Shown here: positions 1-6,538 of the stretch, piece by piece
Position numbering within the stretch: position 1 is the first letter of the stretch
Layout of the letters: each line of letters starts with the position of its first letter
NCBI GenBank assembly: GCA_964521525.1
Contig: CAZFTD010000071.1
Span: 1 to 16,243 of the forward strand
Direction of reading: 5' to 3'
DNA: 16,243 nt
Source of the DNA: CALEUX01 sp964521525
GTDB taxonomy: Bacteria; Bacteroidota; Bacteroidia; Bacteroidales; Marinilabiliaceae
Made by a program: the position numbers and the translations under genes
The notes under the pieces: model-generated
Seen by the model: the letters and a program-made list of their open reading frames with translations, nothing else
The model's database searches: none
What the model was told of the DNA's origin: nothing

Positions 1-278
1 CTAACATTTTGAGCTTCCTGGCGTGCTTTGGCTCCGGTTCCTGAATAAAGCTGAATACGAAATCCTTCAACACCCGGTGAGTTCTGATTAACCTGAATGT
101 GAAGCAACATCATCTGCTCAATGGCTTGTGATTGCTTAATAGTTACGAGCCCTTGTCCATCGGTACGATTTTGAACAGCTACAAACGGATTAACAGAGGC
201 TCTGGAAGACTCCTGTTGCGCCAGCACTCCATCAATCAGGAAAAATAAAGCTGCAAAGAAATAAAGCGTCTTTCTCAT
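1..278 (-). CDS. SPOR-domain exported protein, N-terminal part (runs off the window)
   Basis: The first 92 codons of a minus-strand gene are present and the 3' end lies outside the window. The start ATG is at 278. Residues 1-20 form a signal peptide: MRKTLYFFAALFFLI is a short basic N-terminus plus a hydrophobic stretch, followed by DGVLAQ, where cleavage after VLA is plausible. Near the window edge the segment GVEGFRIQLYSGTGAKARQE matches the start of a SPOR domain, which binds denuded septal peptidoglycan in the cell envelope. The protein is therefore probably periplasmic or outer-membrane attached, but the full domain cannot be seen. It is a short protein-type common in Bacteroidota. Its own promoter lies in the end of the upstream stress-protein gene. 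Confidence 0.72.
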   Translation of the reverse strand, partial: MRKTLYFFAALFFLIDGVLAQQESSRASVNPFVAVQNRTDGQGLVTIKQSQAIEQMMLLHIQVNQNSPGVEGFRIQLYSGTGAKARQEAQNV

Positions 279-291
279 TACCTTTTTTTTG

Positions 292-323
292 CAAATATAC
301 GCTTTATTCTCTTTCGGGCACAA
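292..323 (-). promoter_or_regulatory. Bacteroidota-type promoter for the SPOR-domain gene
   Basis: On the minus strand TATATTTG (299 to 292) fits the -7 consensus TAnnTTTG exactly. A TTG (323 to 321) lies 21 nt upstream, at the usual -33 spacing. The -33 element sits inside the last codons of the stress-protein gene. The predicted leader is only about 10 nt. Confidence 0.55.
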
Positions 324-1143
324 CCAACACAGGTAAATCTGAAAGGTTCAGCAGTTCATTAGCATAGGGGAAAAATAAAGATTCGAACGGATTGATAGTT
401 TTCCGAACCGGTAATGCAATAAAGGTAACATGGTGTTGATGGGCATACTCAAGCAAATCGCGGGCATTTTTAGATTTCTCCAAAAACATTACATCAAATT
501 CCAAATCGGTATTTTTCCTGAGAAACCGTTCAACCTGGTGCACATATGAGTTGATACGTCCGGGAATAAGCCACTTTGACTTAGTGTTTACACCTGCTAT
601 TAACACTTTGGCATTCAGCAGTTTTGCAAAGCCTGCTACTTGTGGCACAATGCGACGGCTAACTTTGTCAGAATCGATTACCATTAACACCTTTTGTTCC
701 TTTTTCATTTTCATTTCGGAACGAACGGTTAATACCGGACAAGGCGCATTGGCAACCAGTCGGTAGGCATTACTTCCCACCCATCGATCTTCGAAACCTG
801 AAACTCCGTGAGTACCAACTACTATAAGATTAGTATCATCGTAATGAGCCTGGTTGGAAATTTCGCGCACAACGTTTCCTTCCCTGATTTTGAAATCGAG
901 TTCACCATTTTGCACCTTATATTTTTCTTTTGCTCTGTTAATAAGATACTCCATAAAGGAGGTATCCATATCGGCCAGCAATAAATGTGGATTGTTCTGA
1001 GCAAATTGAGGATGATACCGTCGGCCGGTTCGAACGTGCATTAATCGAAGATCGGCTTGGATAAAATTTGCCAGCATAATGGCAACATCGACCGCAAAAA
1101 CTGAGTCCTCAGAAAAATCAATAGGTACAAGAATCCGTTTCAT
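304..1143 (-). CDS. Universal stress protein, tandem UspA domains
   Basis: This 279-residue cytoplasmic protein has two UspA-type domains. Domain 1 (about 1-142) starts MKRILVPIDFSEDS and carries the complete ATP-binding signature G-2x-G-9x-G-S as G110, G113, G123, S124 (VVGTHG ... VGSNAY), ending in PCPVLTVR. Domain 2 (about 150-279) keeps the alpha/beta shape, starting VLMVIDSD and ending LPVLVVPERE, but lacks the glycine motif, so it probably does not bind ATP in the same way. Tandem Usp proteins of about 280 residues are common in Bacteroidota and act in stress and starvation responses; the specific client is unknown. The ATG at 1143 is supported because the Usp fold begins at once. I see no convincing TAnnTTTG box upstream. 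The SPOR gene follows 25 bp downstream but appears to have its own promoter. Confidence 0.88.
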   Translation of the reverse strand: MKRILVPIDFSEDSVFAVDVAIMLANFIQADLRLMHVRTGRRYHPQFAQNNPHLLLADMDTSFMEYLINRAKEKYKVQNGELDFKIREGNVVREISNQAHYDDTNLIVVGTHGVSGFEDRWVGSNAYRLVANAPCPVLTVRSEMKMKKEQKVLMVIDSDKVSRRIVPQVAGFAKLLNAKVLIAGVNTKSKWLIPGRINSYVHQVERFLRKNTDLEFDVMFLEKSKNARDLLEYAHQHHVTFIALPVRKTINPFESLFFPYANELLNLSDLPVLVVPERE

Positions 1144-1371
1144 AGATATTTGGGCTTAATTAGATGGTTAAACGAATACAACTGTTCAGTTCCAGCCAAT
1201 CTCCTTTCCGCTCCAACCTGAATATGGCATTGAATTTAAGCAATTTTTATTCTTCTGGAACAGAAGTTACAAACTTTTTGCTTAATGGTATATACGTAGC
1301 TCTTTTTTAAAAAGTTATAAATGCTGCAATAAACATATACATCAATTTATATATGCCTTATTATCTATTAC

Positions 1372-1546
1372 TTAGAAACTGTTTAAATTTAGTTTTCTTT
1401 TTTTTATTAAAGACCATTAGAAAGATGAGGTATATAAAATTTTGAAGATATCCGGATAATCTAATCATCTCCTCCTCTATCCCCTTAAATATCTTGATTC
1501 TAATGATATTTTAAAATTTTCAATATAAATTTTAAACAGCTTCTAA
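1372..1546. mobile_element. MITE-like element, copy A (175 bp, no ORF)
   Basis: The element is bounded by imperfect terminal inverted repeats: TTAGAAACTGTTTAAATTTA at 1372-1391 and, on the opposite strand, TTAGAAGCTGTTTAAAATTTA from 1546 back to 1526. It holds no ORF and contains the palindrome TATCCGGATA at 1449-1458. A diverged copy in opposite orientation lies at 2556-2695. No clear target-site duplication is visible. It sits in the 492-bp gap between the stress-protein gene and the AhpD-like gene. The rest of that gap (1144-1371) holds only AT-rich sequence and a small CTTCTG-GAA-CAGAAG hairpin near 1253. Confidence 0.55.
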
Positions 1547-1579
1547 CCATTTATTGATAACAGACCCAATACAATAGAT

Positions 1580-1587
1580 TACCTTTG
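1580..1587 (+). promoter_or_regulatory. Putative -7 box for the AhpD-like gene
   Basis: TACCTTTG fits TAnnTTTG exactly and lies 48 bp before the ATG at 1636. The nearest upstream TTG (1554-1556) is 23 nt away, slightly beyond the usual spacing, so only the -7 box is well supported. Confidence 0.45.
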
Positions 1588-1635
1588 TTTGGGAGTGTTT
1601 GATTCAGTTTAACAATTCAACAAAGAGAAAATAAT

Positions 1636-1980
1636 ATGGACGAAAAAGTAAAGGAATTCAGAGAATACCGTTCCAAAATGAACGAACGCATTCTGTCGCA
1701 GGATAATCTGGTAATAAAACGATTGTTTAACCTCGACACCAACACCTATGCCGAAGGGGCACTTTCGACTAAAATTAAAGAAATGCTAGGGCTGGTAAGC
1801 TCCATGGTTTTGCGTTGCGACGATTGCATTAAATATCACCTCGAAAAATGTAAAGAGCAAGGTGTTACCACTGCCGAAATATTAGAAATATTTGCAGTGG
1901 CCAACATTGTGGGAGGAACCATTGTTATACCGCATACACGCAGAGCCATGGAATATTGGGATGCGCTCGAAAACAGCTAA
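1636..1980 (+). CDS. Carboxymuconolactone decarboxylase (AhpD-like) family protein
   Basis: This is a small cytoplasmic protein of 114 residues with the all-helical CMD/AhpD fold. The key site is C61-x2-C64-x3-H68 within RCDDCIKYHLEKC, the redox cysteine pair and histidine of AhpD-like alkylhydroperoxidases. The flanking KIKEMLGLVSSMVLRC and TTAEILEIFAVANIVGG segments are the usual helices on either side. The length fits a single CMD domain. With the CxxC present a peroxidase or thiol-disulfide role is more likely than true carboxymuconolactone decarboxylation, but the substrate cannot be read from sequence. The ATG at 1636 begins the conserved N-terminal helix. The gene is transcribed alone and its stop codon overlaps that of the convergent STAS-like gene. 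Confidence 0.85.
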   Translation: MDEKVKEFREYRSKMNERILSQDNLVIKRLFNLDTNTYAEGALSTKIKEMLGLVSSMVLRCDDCIKYHLEKCKEQGVTTAEILEIFAVANIVGGTIVIPHTRRAMEYWDALENS

Positions 1981-2321
1981 ACCAATAACAATTTCTCTGA
2001 GAACGGCTTGGGCCGGTCGCCAAAAAAGAAATGGTGATCGGCATTTTTATTTCTCATTAATTGAAGCGCATCATATCCAACGTTGAATAAAGTTACCTGG
2101 CAATGGTTAATTTCAGATAAACGTTGGCCCACTTCCAAAACATGAAGCGTTTCTTCATTAAATGCACGGAAGTTTCTAAAATCAATGAGTAAATTGGTAT
2201 AAGGCAACCGCAGATAATTCAGCAATTCCTTTCTCAGCCTTGGAGCTATGTTAAAATCGCCTCTATGCTCCTCTTCAAAACTAAATAAAACGGTATTCTT
2301 ATGAACTCTTGCCTTCAGCAT
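1977..2321 (-). CDS. Small STAS-like protein, function unknown
   Basis: This is a minus-strand ORF of about 114 residues from ATG 2321, or 120 from an in-frame TTG at 2339. I prefer the ATG because TTG starts are rare. The order of segments resembles a STAS domain (anti-sigma-factor antagonist fold): a strand NLLIDFRNFRAFN, a helix ETLHVLEVGQRLSEI, a strand CQVTLFNV and a helix YDALQLMRN. The similarity is weak; there is no canonical DSSG loop with a phosphorylatable serine, only FNEET at that place, so regulation by phosphorylation would not follow the SpoIIAA model. It contains no signal peptide or membrane segment. It is convergent with the AhpD-like gene and the stop codons overlap by a few bases. 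It could also be a lineage-specific protein with only fold-level resemblance. Confidence 0.55.
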   Translation of the reverse strand: MLKARVHKNTVLFSFEEEHRGDFNIAPRLRKELLNYLRLPYTNLLIDFRNFRAFNEETLHVLEVGQRLSEINHCQVTLFNVGYDALQLMRNKNADHHFFFGDRPKPFSEKLLLV

Positions 2322-2425
2322 ATCATTTTCGTTTTTCAAGTGTCATCAACACAAATGCCATAATTTATAACGCATTGAATATCTGATAAAATAATCATGT
2401 TTCCATAGTTAGTAATTCTTATTTT

Positions 2426-2439
2426 TGGAATATATTCCA
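2426..2439. repeat. Perfect 14-bp palindrome upstream of the STAS-like gene
   Basis: TGGAATATATTCCA reads identically on both strands and lies about 105 bp upstream of the ATG at 2321, in AT-rich non-coding DNA. It has the shape of a dimeric regulator site, but no known operator is recognised. Confidence 0.3.
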
Positions 2440-2555
2440 TATTATGGATTGCTAAATAAATTAAATCCTCTGTTGAGAAGACGGTTTATTCAGAAAGAAT
2501 TATTTAGAAGGATACCAACAAAACAACGATAAACAAAAAGAGCCAAAACTAAGTT

Positions 2556-2695
2556 ACTGTTAAAATTTATATTGAAATTATTCAAGATGGTTAGATGTAA
2601 GATTATTAGATGGATAGATAAGCCTGAAAAGATACTGAGGCATCTAAAAAACATATAAATCTTCTCTATCTTTCTTACAACTAAATTTAAACAGC
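2556..2695. mobile_element. MITE-like element, copy B (about 140 bp, inverted relative to copy A)
   Basis: The left end reads CTGTTAAAATTTATATTGAA and matches the inverted copy A (CTGTTTAAAATTTATATTG) at all but one position. The right end reads AACTAAATTTAAACAG, identical to the other end of copy A. Between them stretches such as TTAGAnnnAAGAT and GGATAGA occur in the same order. The outer TTCTAA/TTAGAA tips of copy A are missing or changed, so this copy looks older or truncated. It lies in the 600-bp gap 2340-2933, which otherwise holds the palindrome at 2426, the hairpin at 2804 and a promoter, with no credible gene. Confidence 0.5.
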
Positions 2696-2803
2696 CACTC
2701 AATTTACCGAATTATTGATGCCTATTAAATTGCAAAGAATTAAAGGCATTCAGTTTTTAATATCAACAAAATAATATTTTCATTTACAATTAAATATTCC
2801 TGA

Positions 2804-2820
2804 GTCAGCAACATGCTGAC
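2804..2820. repeat. Short perfect hairpin GTCAGCA-ACA-TGCTGAC
   Basis: This is a 7-bp perfect stem with a 3-nt loop about 110 bp upstream of the acyltransferase gene. It has no T-tract on either side, so it is not an intrinsic terminator. It could be a regulator site or a chance palindrome. Confidence 0.3.
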
Positions 2821-2901
2821 CACTAACATGCGTTACCAAAAATGAAATTTCGACAAAAAAATAATCGCGGCAGAGAAATTTCATAAACTTGTTAGTTTGT
2901 T

Positions 2902-2909
2902 TAATTTTG
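2902..2909 (+). promoter_or_regulatory. -7 box of the acyltransferase gene
   Basis: TAATTTTG fits TAnnTTTG exactly and lies 24 bp before the ATG at 2934, giving a leader of about 20 nt. No clean TTG is present 19-21 nt upstream. Confidence 0.5.
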
Positions 2910-2933
2910 TACTTAAATCCATAAGCAAAAGAA

Positions 2934-4088
2934 ATGACAAACGATCAACAATTGGATTTCGAATCCATTCGTCCTTACGAGGACCACGAGATTCAAATGG
3001 TATTCAATCGTCTTAAAGGAGAACAATCATTCCTTAATTTATTGGGTTTTTTGTACCCTCATATTCCACCTTCTGCCATCATGGACAAGGTGATGCATAT
3101 CACTTCCATTCGTCAGTTTCAAACTGAAATAATATCGGCCTACGTAAAAGGGGTTATGGAAAGTACTACGAAAGGGGTTACGGTTGAAGGGCTCGACCGT
3201 TTAAATCCGGAGGAATCGTACCTGTTTATTTCCAATCATCGGGATATTATTTTAGACCCGGCCATTTTAAACGTTTTGTTGTTCGACAACGGGTTTAACA
3301 CCACCGAGATTGCCATTGGAGACAATTTGCTGATTTTTCCATGGATTACCGACCTGGTAAAATTGAACCGCACTTTTATTGTAAACCGAAACCTGCCGGT
3401 TAAGCAAATGATGGAGAGTTCGCGTCGGCTATCATCCTACATCCGTTATACGCTGAATACAAAAAAACACAGCATTTGGATAGCCCAGCGTGAAGGAAGA
3501 TCGAAGGACGGAAACGATCGTACACAGGTTAGTTTGCTGAAAATGCTGAACATAAGCGGAGAAAAAACACTGCCCGAAAATTTTAAAGAATTACGCCTTG
3601 TTCCGGTTTCCATTTCGTACGAGTACGATCCCTGCGATTATTTAAAAGCCGTAGAGTTTTATAATAAAAAAGTAAATCCCGAATACCAGAAAACCCAGAA
3701 CGATGACCTGCGGCACATGGGAACAGGTTTGCGGGGACGTAAAGGACGTGTTCATTTTTCGTTTGGCGACCCCATTATCGATGAGCTGAACATAATTGAA
3801 GCGTTGACGGTGAAAAACGATCAGTTTACAGCTTTAGCAGAAATGATTGACCAGCATGTACATCAGAATTACCATCTTTGGCCGGGAAACTACATTGCCT
3901 GGGATTTGCTGAACAATAGCACTGAGCATAACAGCCATTACTCAGAGGCCGAAAAAGCTGTATTTATTGAATATTTAAACGACCATATTCAACGGGCGAA
4001 GGTGGACAATGAATTTATTCGCACCAGCTTGCTGGAAATGTATGCCAACCCGCTGGTTAACAAGAAATCGTATGAAGTGAAGGTCTGA
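2934..4088 (+). CDS. PlsC/LPLAT-like phospholipid acyltransferase
   Basis: This 384-residue protein belongs to the glycerolipid acyltransferase (LPLAT) superfamily, which transfers acyl groups to lysophospholipid or glycerol-phosphate acceptors at the membrane. The catalytic block is LFISNHRDIILDPA with H102; the acidic residues are D104 and D108, so the usual HX4D spacing (D at +5) is replaced by D at +6. Block II is KLNRTFIVNR (144-152) and block III is WIAQREGRSKDGNDRT (182-197), where E187-G188-R189 correspond to the EGT/EGxR phosphate-binding motif. The 80 residues before the domain and the C-terminal 130 residues are longer than in PlsC. No strong transmembrane segment is seen. The gene stands alone with its own -7 box and ends at a bidirectional terminator. 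The acyl donor and acceptor are unknown; an AGPAT-like role is likely. Confidence 0.8.
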   Translation: MTNDQQLDFESIRPYEDHEIQMVFNRLKGEQSFLNLLGFLYPHIPPSAIMDKVMHITSIRQFQTEIISAYVKGVMESTTKGVTVEGLDRLNPEESYLFISNHRDIILDPAILNVLLFDNGFNTTEIAIGDNLLIFPWITDLVKLNRTFIVNRNLPVKQMMESSRRLSSYIRYTLNTKKHSIWIAQREGRSKDGNDRTQVSLLKMLNISGEKTLPENFKELRLVPVSISYEYDPCDYLKAVEFYNKKVNPEYQKTQNDDLRHMGTGLRGRKGRVHFSFGDPIIDELNIIEALTVKNDQFTALAEMIDQHVHQNYHLWPGNYIAWDLLNNSTEHNSHYSEAEKAVFIEYLNDHIQRAKVDNEFIRTSLLEMYANPLVNKKSYEVKV

Positions 4089-4107
4089 TAATTACATTGT
4101 AAAAATT

Positions 4108-4145
4108 AAAAAAGCCGACAACTGTAAAACGCTGCCGGCTTTTTT
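4108..4145. terminator. Bidirectional intrinsic terminator between the acyltransferase gene and aspS
   Basis: AAAAAAGCCG (4108-4117) pairs perfectly with CGGCTTTTTT (4136-4145). The stem continues after one mismatch (A.C on the plus transcript, G.U on the minus transcript) with CA/TG. The flanking A and T tracts give a U-tail in both directions, serving the convergent genes on each side. Confidence 0.85.
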
Positions 4146-4161
4146 GTGCTTTTAAATATTG

Positions 4162-5922
4162 TTATCTTTTCTCACCCAAATCCAATTTAATATTAAGTTC
4201 CTTCAATTGATTTTCGTGAATGGTTGAAGGTGAATCGTTCATAACATCGCGACCGGAGTTGTTTTTTGGGAAAGCAATAACATCGCGAATAGAATCGAGG
4301 CCGGCAAAAAGCGACACCCAGCGGTCGAAGCCAAATGCAATACCACCATGTGGTGGTGCTCCGTACTTAAAGGCATTCATCAGAAATCCAAATTGATCTT
4401 CGGCTTCCTGCTCGGTAAACCCAAGAATTTTGAACATTTTTTGTTGTAAGTCGTCGTTATGAATCCTGATTGAACCACCGCCAATTTCAACACCATTAAT
4501 AACCAAATCGTAAGCGTTGGCGCGGATGCTTCCCGGATCGGTATCGAGTAAGGGCACATCTTCTTTTTTGGGTGAAGTAAACGGGTGGTGCATAGCGTAA
4601 AAACGTTGGGTTTCTTCGTCCCACTCCAAAAGCGGAAAATCGACCACCCAAAGCGGTGCAAATTTGTTTTTATCGCGCAAACCTAAACGATTGCCCATTT
4701 CGAGGCGCAATTCGCAAAGAGCGGTTAAAGTTTTTTTGCGGGTACCGGCCAGAATGAGTATTAAGTCGCCATTTACTGCTCCAAACATGGAGGCTATTTG
4801 CTTTAAATCGGCTTCGGAATAAAACTTGTCAACCGACGATTTGAAAGTGCCATCGGTGCCACATTTAATGTAAACCAGGCCTTGCGCTCCAATCTGTGGT
4901 TTTTTAACAAAATCGGTAAGTTGGTCGAGTTCCTTACGTGTATATTCTGAACAGCCTTTAGCACAAATGCCGCCAACATATTCGGCCTCATCGAAAACTT
5001 TAAACCCTTTGCCGTTTAATTTGCCGGTAAGATTTACAAATTTCATATCAAAGCGAATATCGGGCTTGTCGGAGCCATACTGTTCCATAGCTTCGGCATA
5101 GGGCAAACGCGGGAAAGCATAATCAATTTCAACACCTTTAAGAACTTTGAACAGATGTTTGGTCATTCCTTCAAAGGTATTGAGCACGTCGTCCTGATCA
5201 ACAAAAGCCATTTCACAGTCGATTTGGGTAAATTCGGGCTGACGGTCGGCTCGTAAGTCTTCATCGCGGAAGCACTTAACAATTTGCATATACCTATCGA
5301 ACCCGGCAACCATTAAAAGCTGCTTAAACAACTGGGGCGACTGGGGCAGTGCATAAAACTGCCCGGGATTCATACGCGAAGGGACCACAAAATCGCGGGC
5401 CCCTTCGGGCGTTGATTTCATGAGCACAGGTGTTTCAACCTCGATAAAATTTTGAGCACTCATGTAACTTCTAACTTCGAGAGCCATGCGGTGCCTCAAC
5501 TCCAAATTACGACGAACTGAGCTGCGGCGCAAATCGAGATAACGGTACTTCATCCGCAACTCATCACCACCATCGGTATCGTCCTCGATGGTAAATGGCG
5601 GTAAATCAGACGGATTTAATAAATTTAATTTCTGAACAATTATTTCAATATCGCCCGTAGGCATTTTACTGTTTTTATTGCTTCGCTCGGCAACAGTGCC
5701 AATTACCTGAATAACATATTCACGCCCCAAGGCTCGGGCATCCTGAGCCAGATTCTTATCTTTATCGGTATCAAAAACCAGTTGGGTAATTCCATATCGA
5801 TCGCGCAAATCAACAAAAGTCATTCCACCCAGATTACGGATGCGTTGCACCCATCCACACAGTGTTACCTGTTGGTTAACATCGCTTATTCTTAATTCAC
5901 CATTTGTATGAGTTCTGTACAT
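4162..5922 (-). CDS. aspS: Aspartyl-tRNA synthetase
   Basis: This cytoplasmic class II enzyme charges tRNA-Asp with aspartate. It has 586 residues, the normal bacterial length. The N-terminal OB-fold anticodon-binding domain (about 1-105) holds GWVQRIRNLGGMTFVDLRDR. The catalytic core follows with TPEGARDFVVPSR (171-183), motif 2 FRDEDLRADRQPEFTQID (218-235) and motif 3 GGIAFGFDRW (526-535). The bacterial GAD insertion lies in between. Leu31 in the RNLGG segment is the residue type of discriminating AspRS, where non-discriminating enzymes have His; this is known from other bacterial enzymes, and here it is an inference. The ATG at 5922 starts the usual MYRTHTNGEL sequence. It is divergent from tadA across 166 bp and shares a terminator with the acyltransferase gene. 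Confidence 0.97.
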   Translation of the reverse strand: MYRTHTNGELRISDVNQQVTLCGWVQRIRNLGGMTFVDLRDRYGITQLVFDTDKDKNLAQDARALGREYVIQVIGTVAERSNKNSKMPTGDIEIIVQKLNLLNPSDLPPFTIEDDTDGGDELRMKYRYLDLRRSSVRRNLELRHRMALEVRSYMSAQNFIEVETPVLMKSTPEGARDFVVPSRMNPGQFYALPQSPQLFKQLLMVAGFDRYMQIVKCFRDEDLRADRQPEFTQIDCEMAFVDQDDVLNTFEGMTKHLFKVLKGVEIDYAFPRLPYAEAMEQYGSDKPDIRFDMKFVNLTGKLNGKGFKVFDEAEYVGGICAKGCSEYTRKELDQLTDFVKKPQIGAQGLVYIKCGTDGTFKSSVDKFYSEADLKQIASMFGAVNGDLILILAGTRKKTLTALCELRLEMGNRLGLRDKNKFAPLWVVDFPLLEWDEETQRFYAMHHPFTSPKKEDVPLLDTDPGSIRANAYDLVINGVEIGGGSIRIHNDDLQQKMFKILGFTEQEAEDQFGFLMNAFKYGAPPHGGIAFGFDRWVSLFAGLDSIRDVIAFPKNNSGRDVMNDSPSTIHENQLKELNIKLDLGEKR

Positions 5923-6015
5923 GGTTTGTTGTTTTTTTCAGGATTTATTACCAGTTAGGAGCAAATTTGTAACCCATTTCTACTCAATCTGGTCAATTTC
6001 TATCAGGTTAAAAAT

Positions 6016-6023
6016 TATCTTTG
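6016..6023 (+). promoter_or_regulatory. -7 box of the tadA-helicase operon
   Basis: TATCTTTG fits TAnnTTTG exactly and lies 65 bp before the tadA ATG. No good TTG is seen at -33. The predicted leader is about 60 nt. Confidence 0.5.
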
Positions 6024-6088
6024 CGAAAATAGGAAGAAAAAAAGAATTAATCAGCGACCAAAGTCATAAGAATTTTATTCTTCATTGA

Positions 6089-6535
6089 ATGGATACAATA
6101 GATTTTTCGGATAAGTATTTTATGCAGCAAGCATTGAATGAAGCCCGCGAAGCTTTAAAAAAGGATGAAGTGCCTGTGGGCGCTGTTATTGTGAGTAATA
6201 ACCGTATAATTGCCAAAGCGCATAACCTAACCGAAACACTGAATGATGTAACAGCCCATGCCGAAATGCTGGCCATAACAGCGGCAGCCGAATGTCTGGG
6301 TGGCAAATATTTAATTAACTGCACCTTGTACGTAACTCTGGAGCCTTGTTTTATGTGTGGCGGTGCTTTAAGCTGGGCGCAACTTGGCAGGTTGGTTTAT
6401 GGTGCCAAAGATGAAAAACGGGGTTATTCAAACTTTGAACCATCGCCCCTGCATCCAAAAACCGAAGTTATTGGGGGCATAATGGAGGAAGAGTGCAGCC
6501 AGTTGGTAAAATCGTTTTTTAAGAGGAAAAGATAA
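6089..6535 (+). CDS. tadA: tRNA-specific adenosine-34 deaminase
   Basis: TadA deaminates the wobble adenosine of tRNA-Arg(ACG) to inosine. The 148-residue protein has the full zinc deaminase site: H57-A-E59 (TAHAEML), with H57 as zinc ligand and E59 as proton shuttle, and P86-C87-F-M-C90 (LEPCFMCGGAL) giving the two zinc cysteines. The numbering matches the E. coli enzyme. The N-terminal YFMQQALNEAREAL and PVGAVIV segments and the C-terminal GGIMEEECSQLVKSFFKRKR are typical of TadA and distinguish it from cytidine or guanine deaminases. The ATG at 6089 gives the normal length. The stop is 3 bp before the helicase start codon, so the two genes are almost certainly cotranscribed. Confidence 0.95.
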   Translation: MDTIDFSDKYFMQQALNEAREALKKDEVPVGAVIVSNNRIIAKAHNLTETLNDVTAHAEMLAITAAAECLGGKYLINCTLYVTLEPCFMCGGALSWAQLGRLVYGAKDEKRGYSNFEPSPLHPKTEVIGGIMEEECSQLVKSFFKRKR

Positions 6536-6538
6536 TTT

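Noticed and set aside
1372..1546. Target-site duplication around MITE-like copy A
   Set aside because: Flanks TATTAC and CCATTT do not match, and the TTAG/CTAA tips are part of the inverted repeat.
2490..2702. A 70-residue minus-strand ORF in the gap before the acyltransferase gene
   Set aside because: It coincides with MITE-like copy B, has low-complexity AT-rich codons and shows no domain or promoter.
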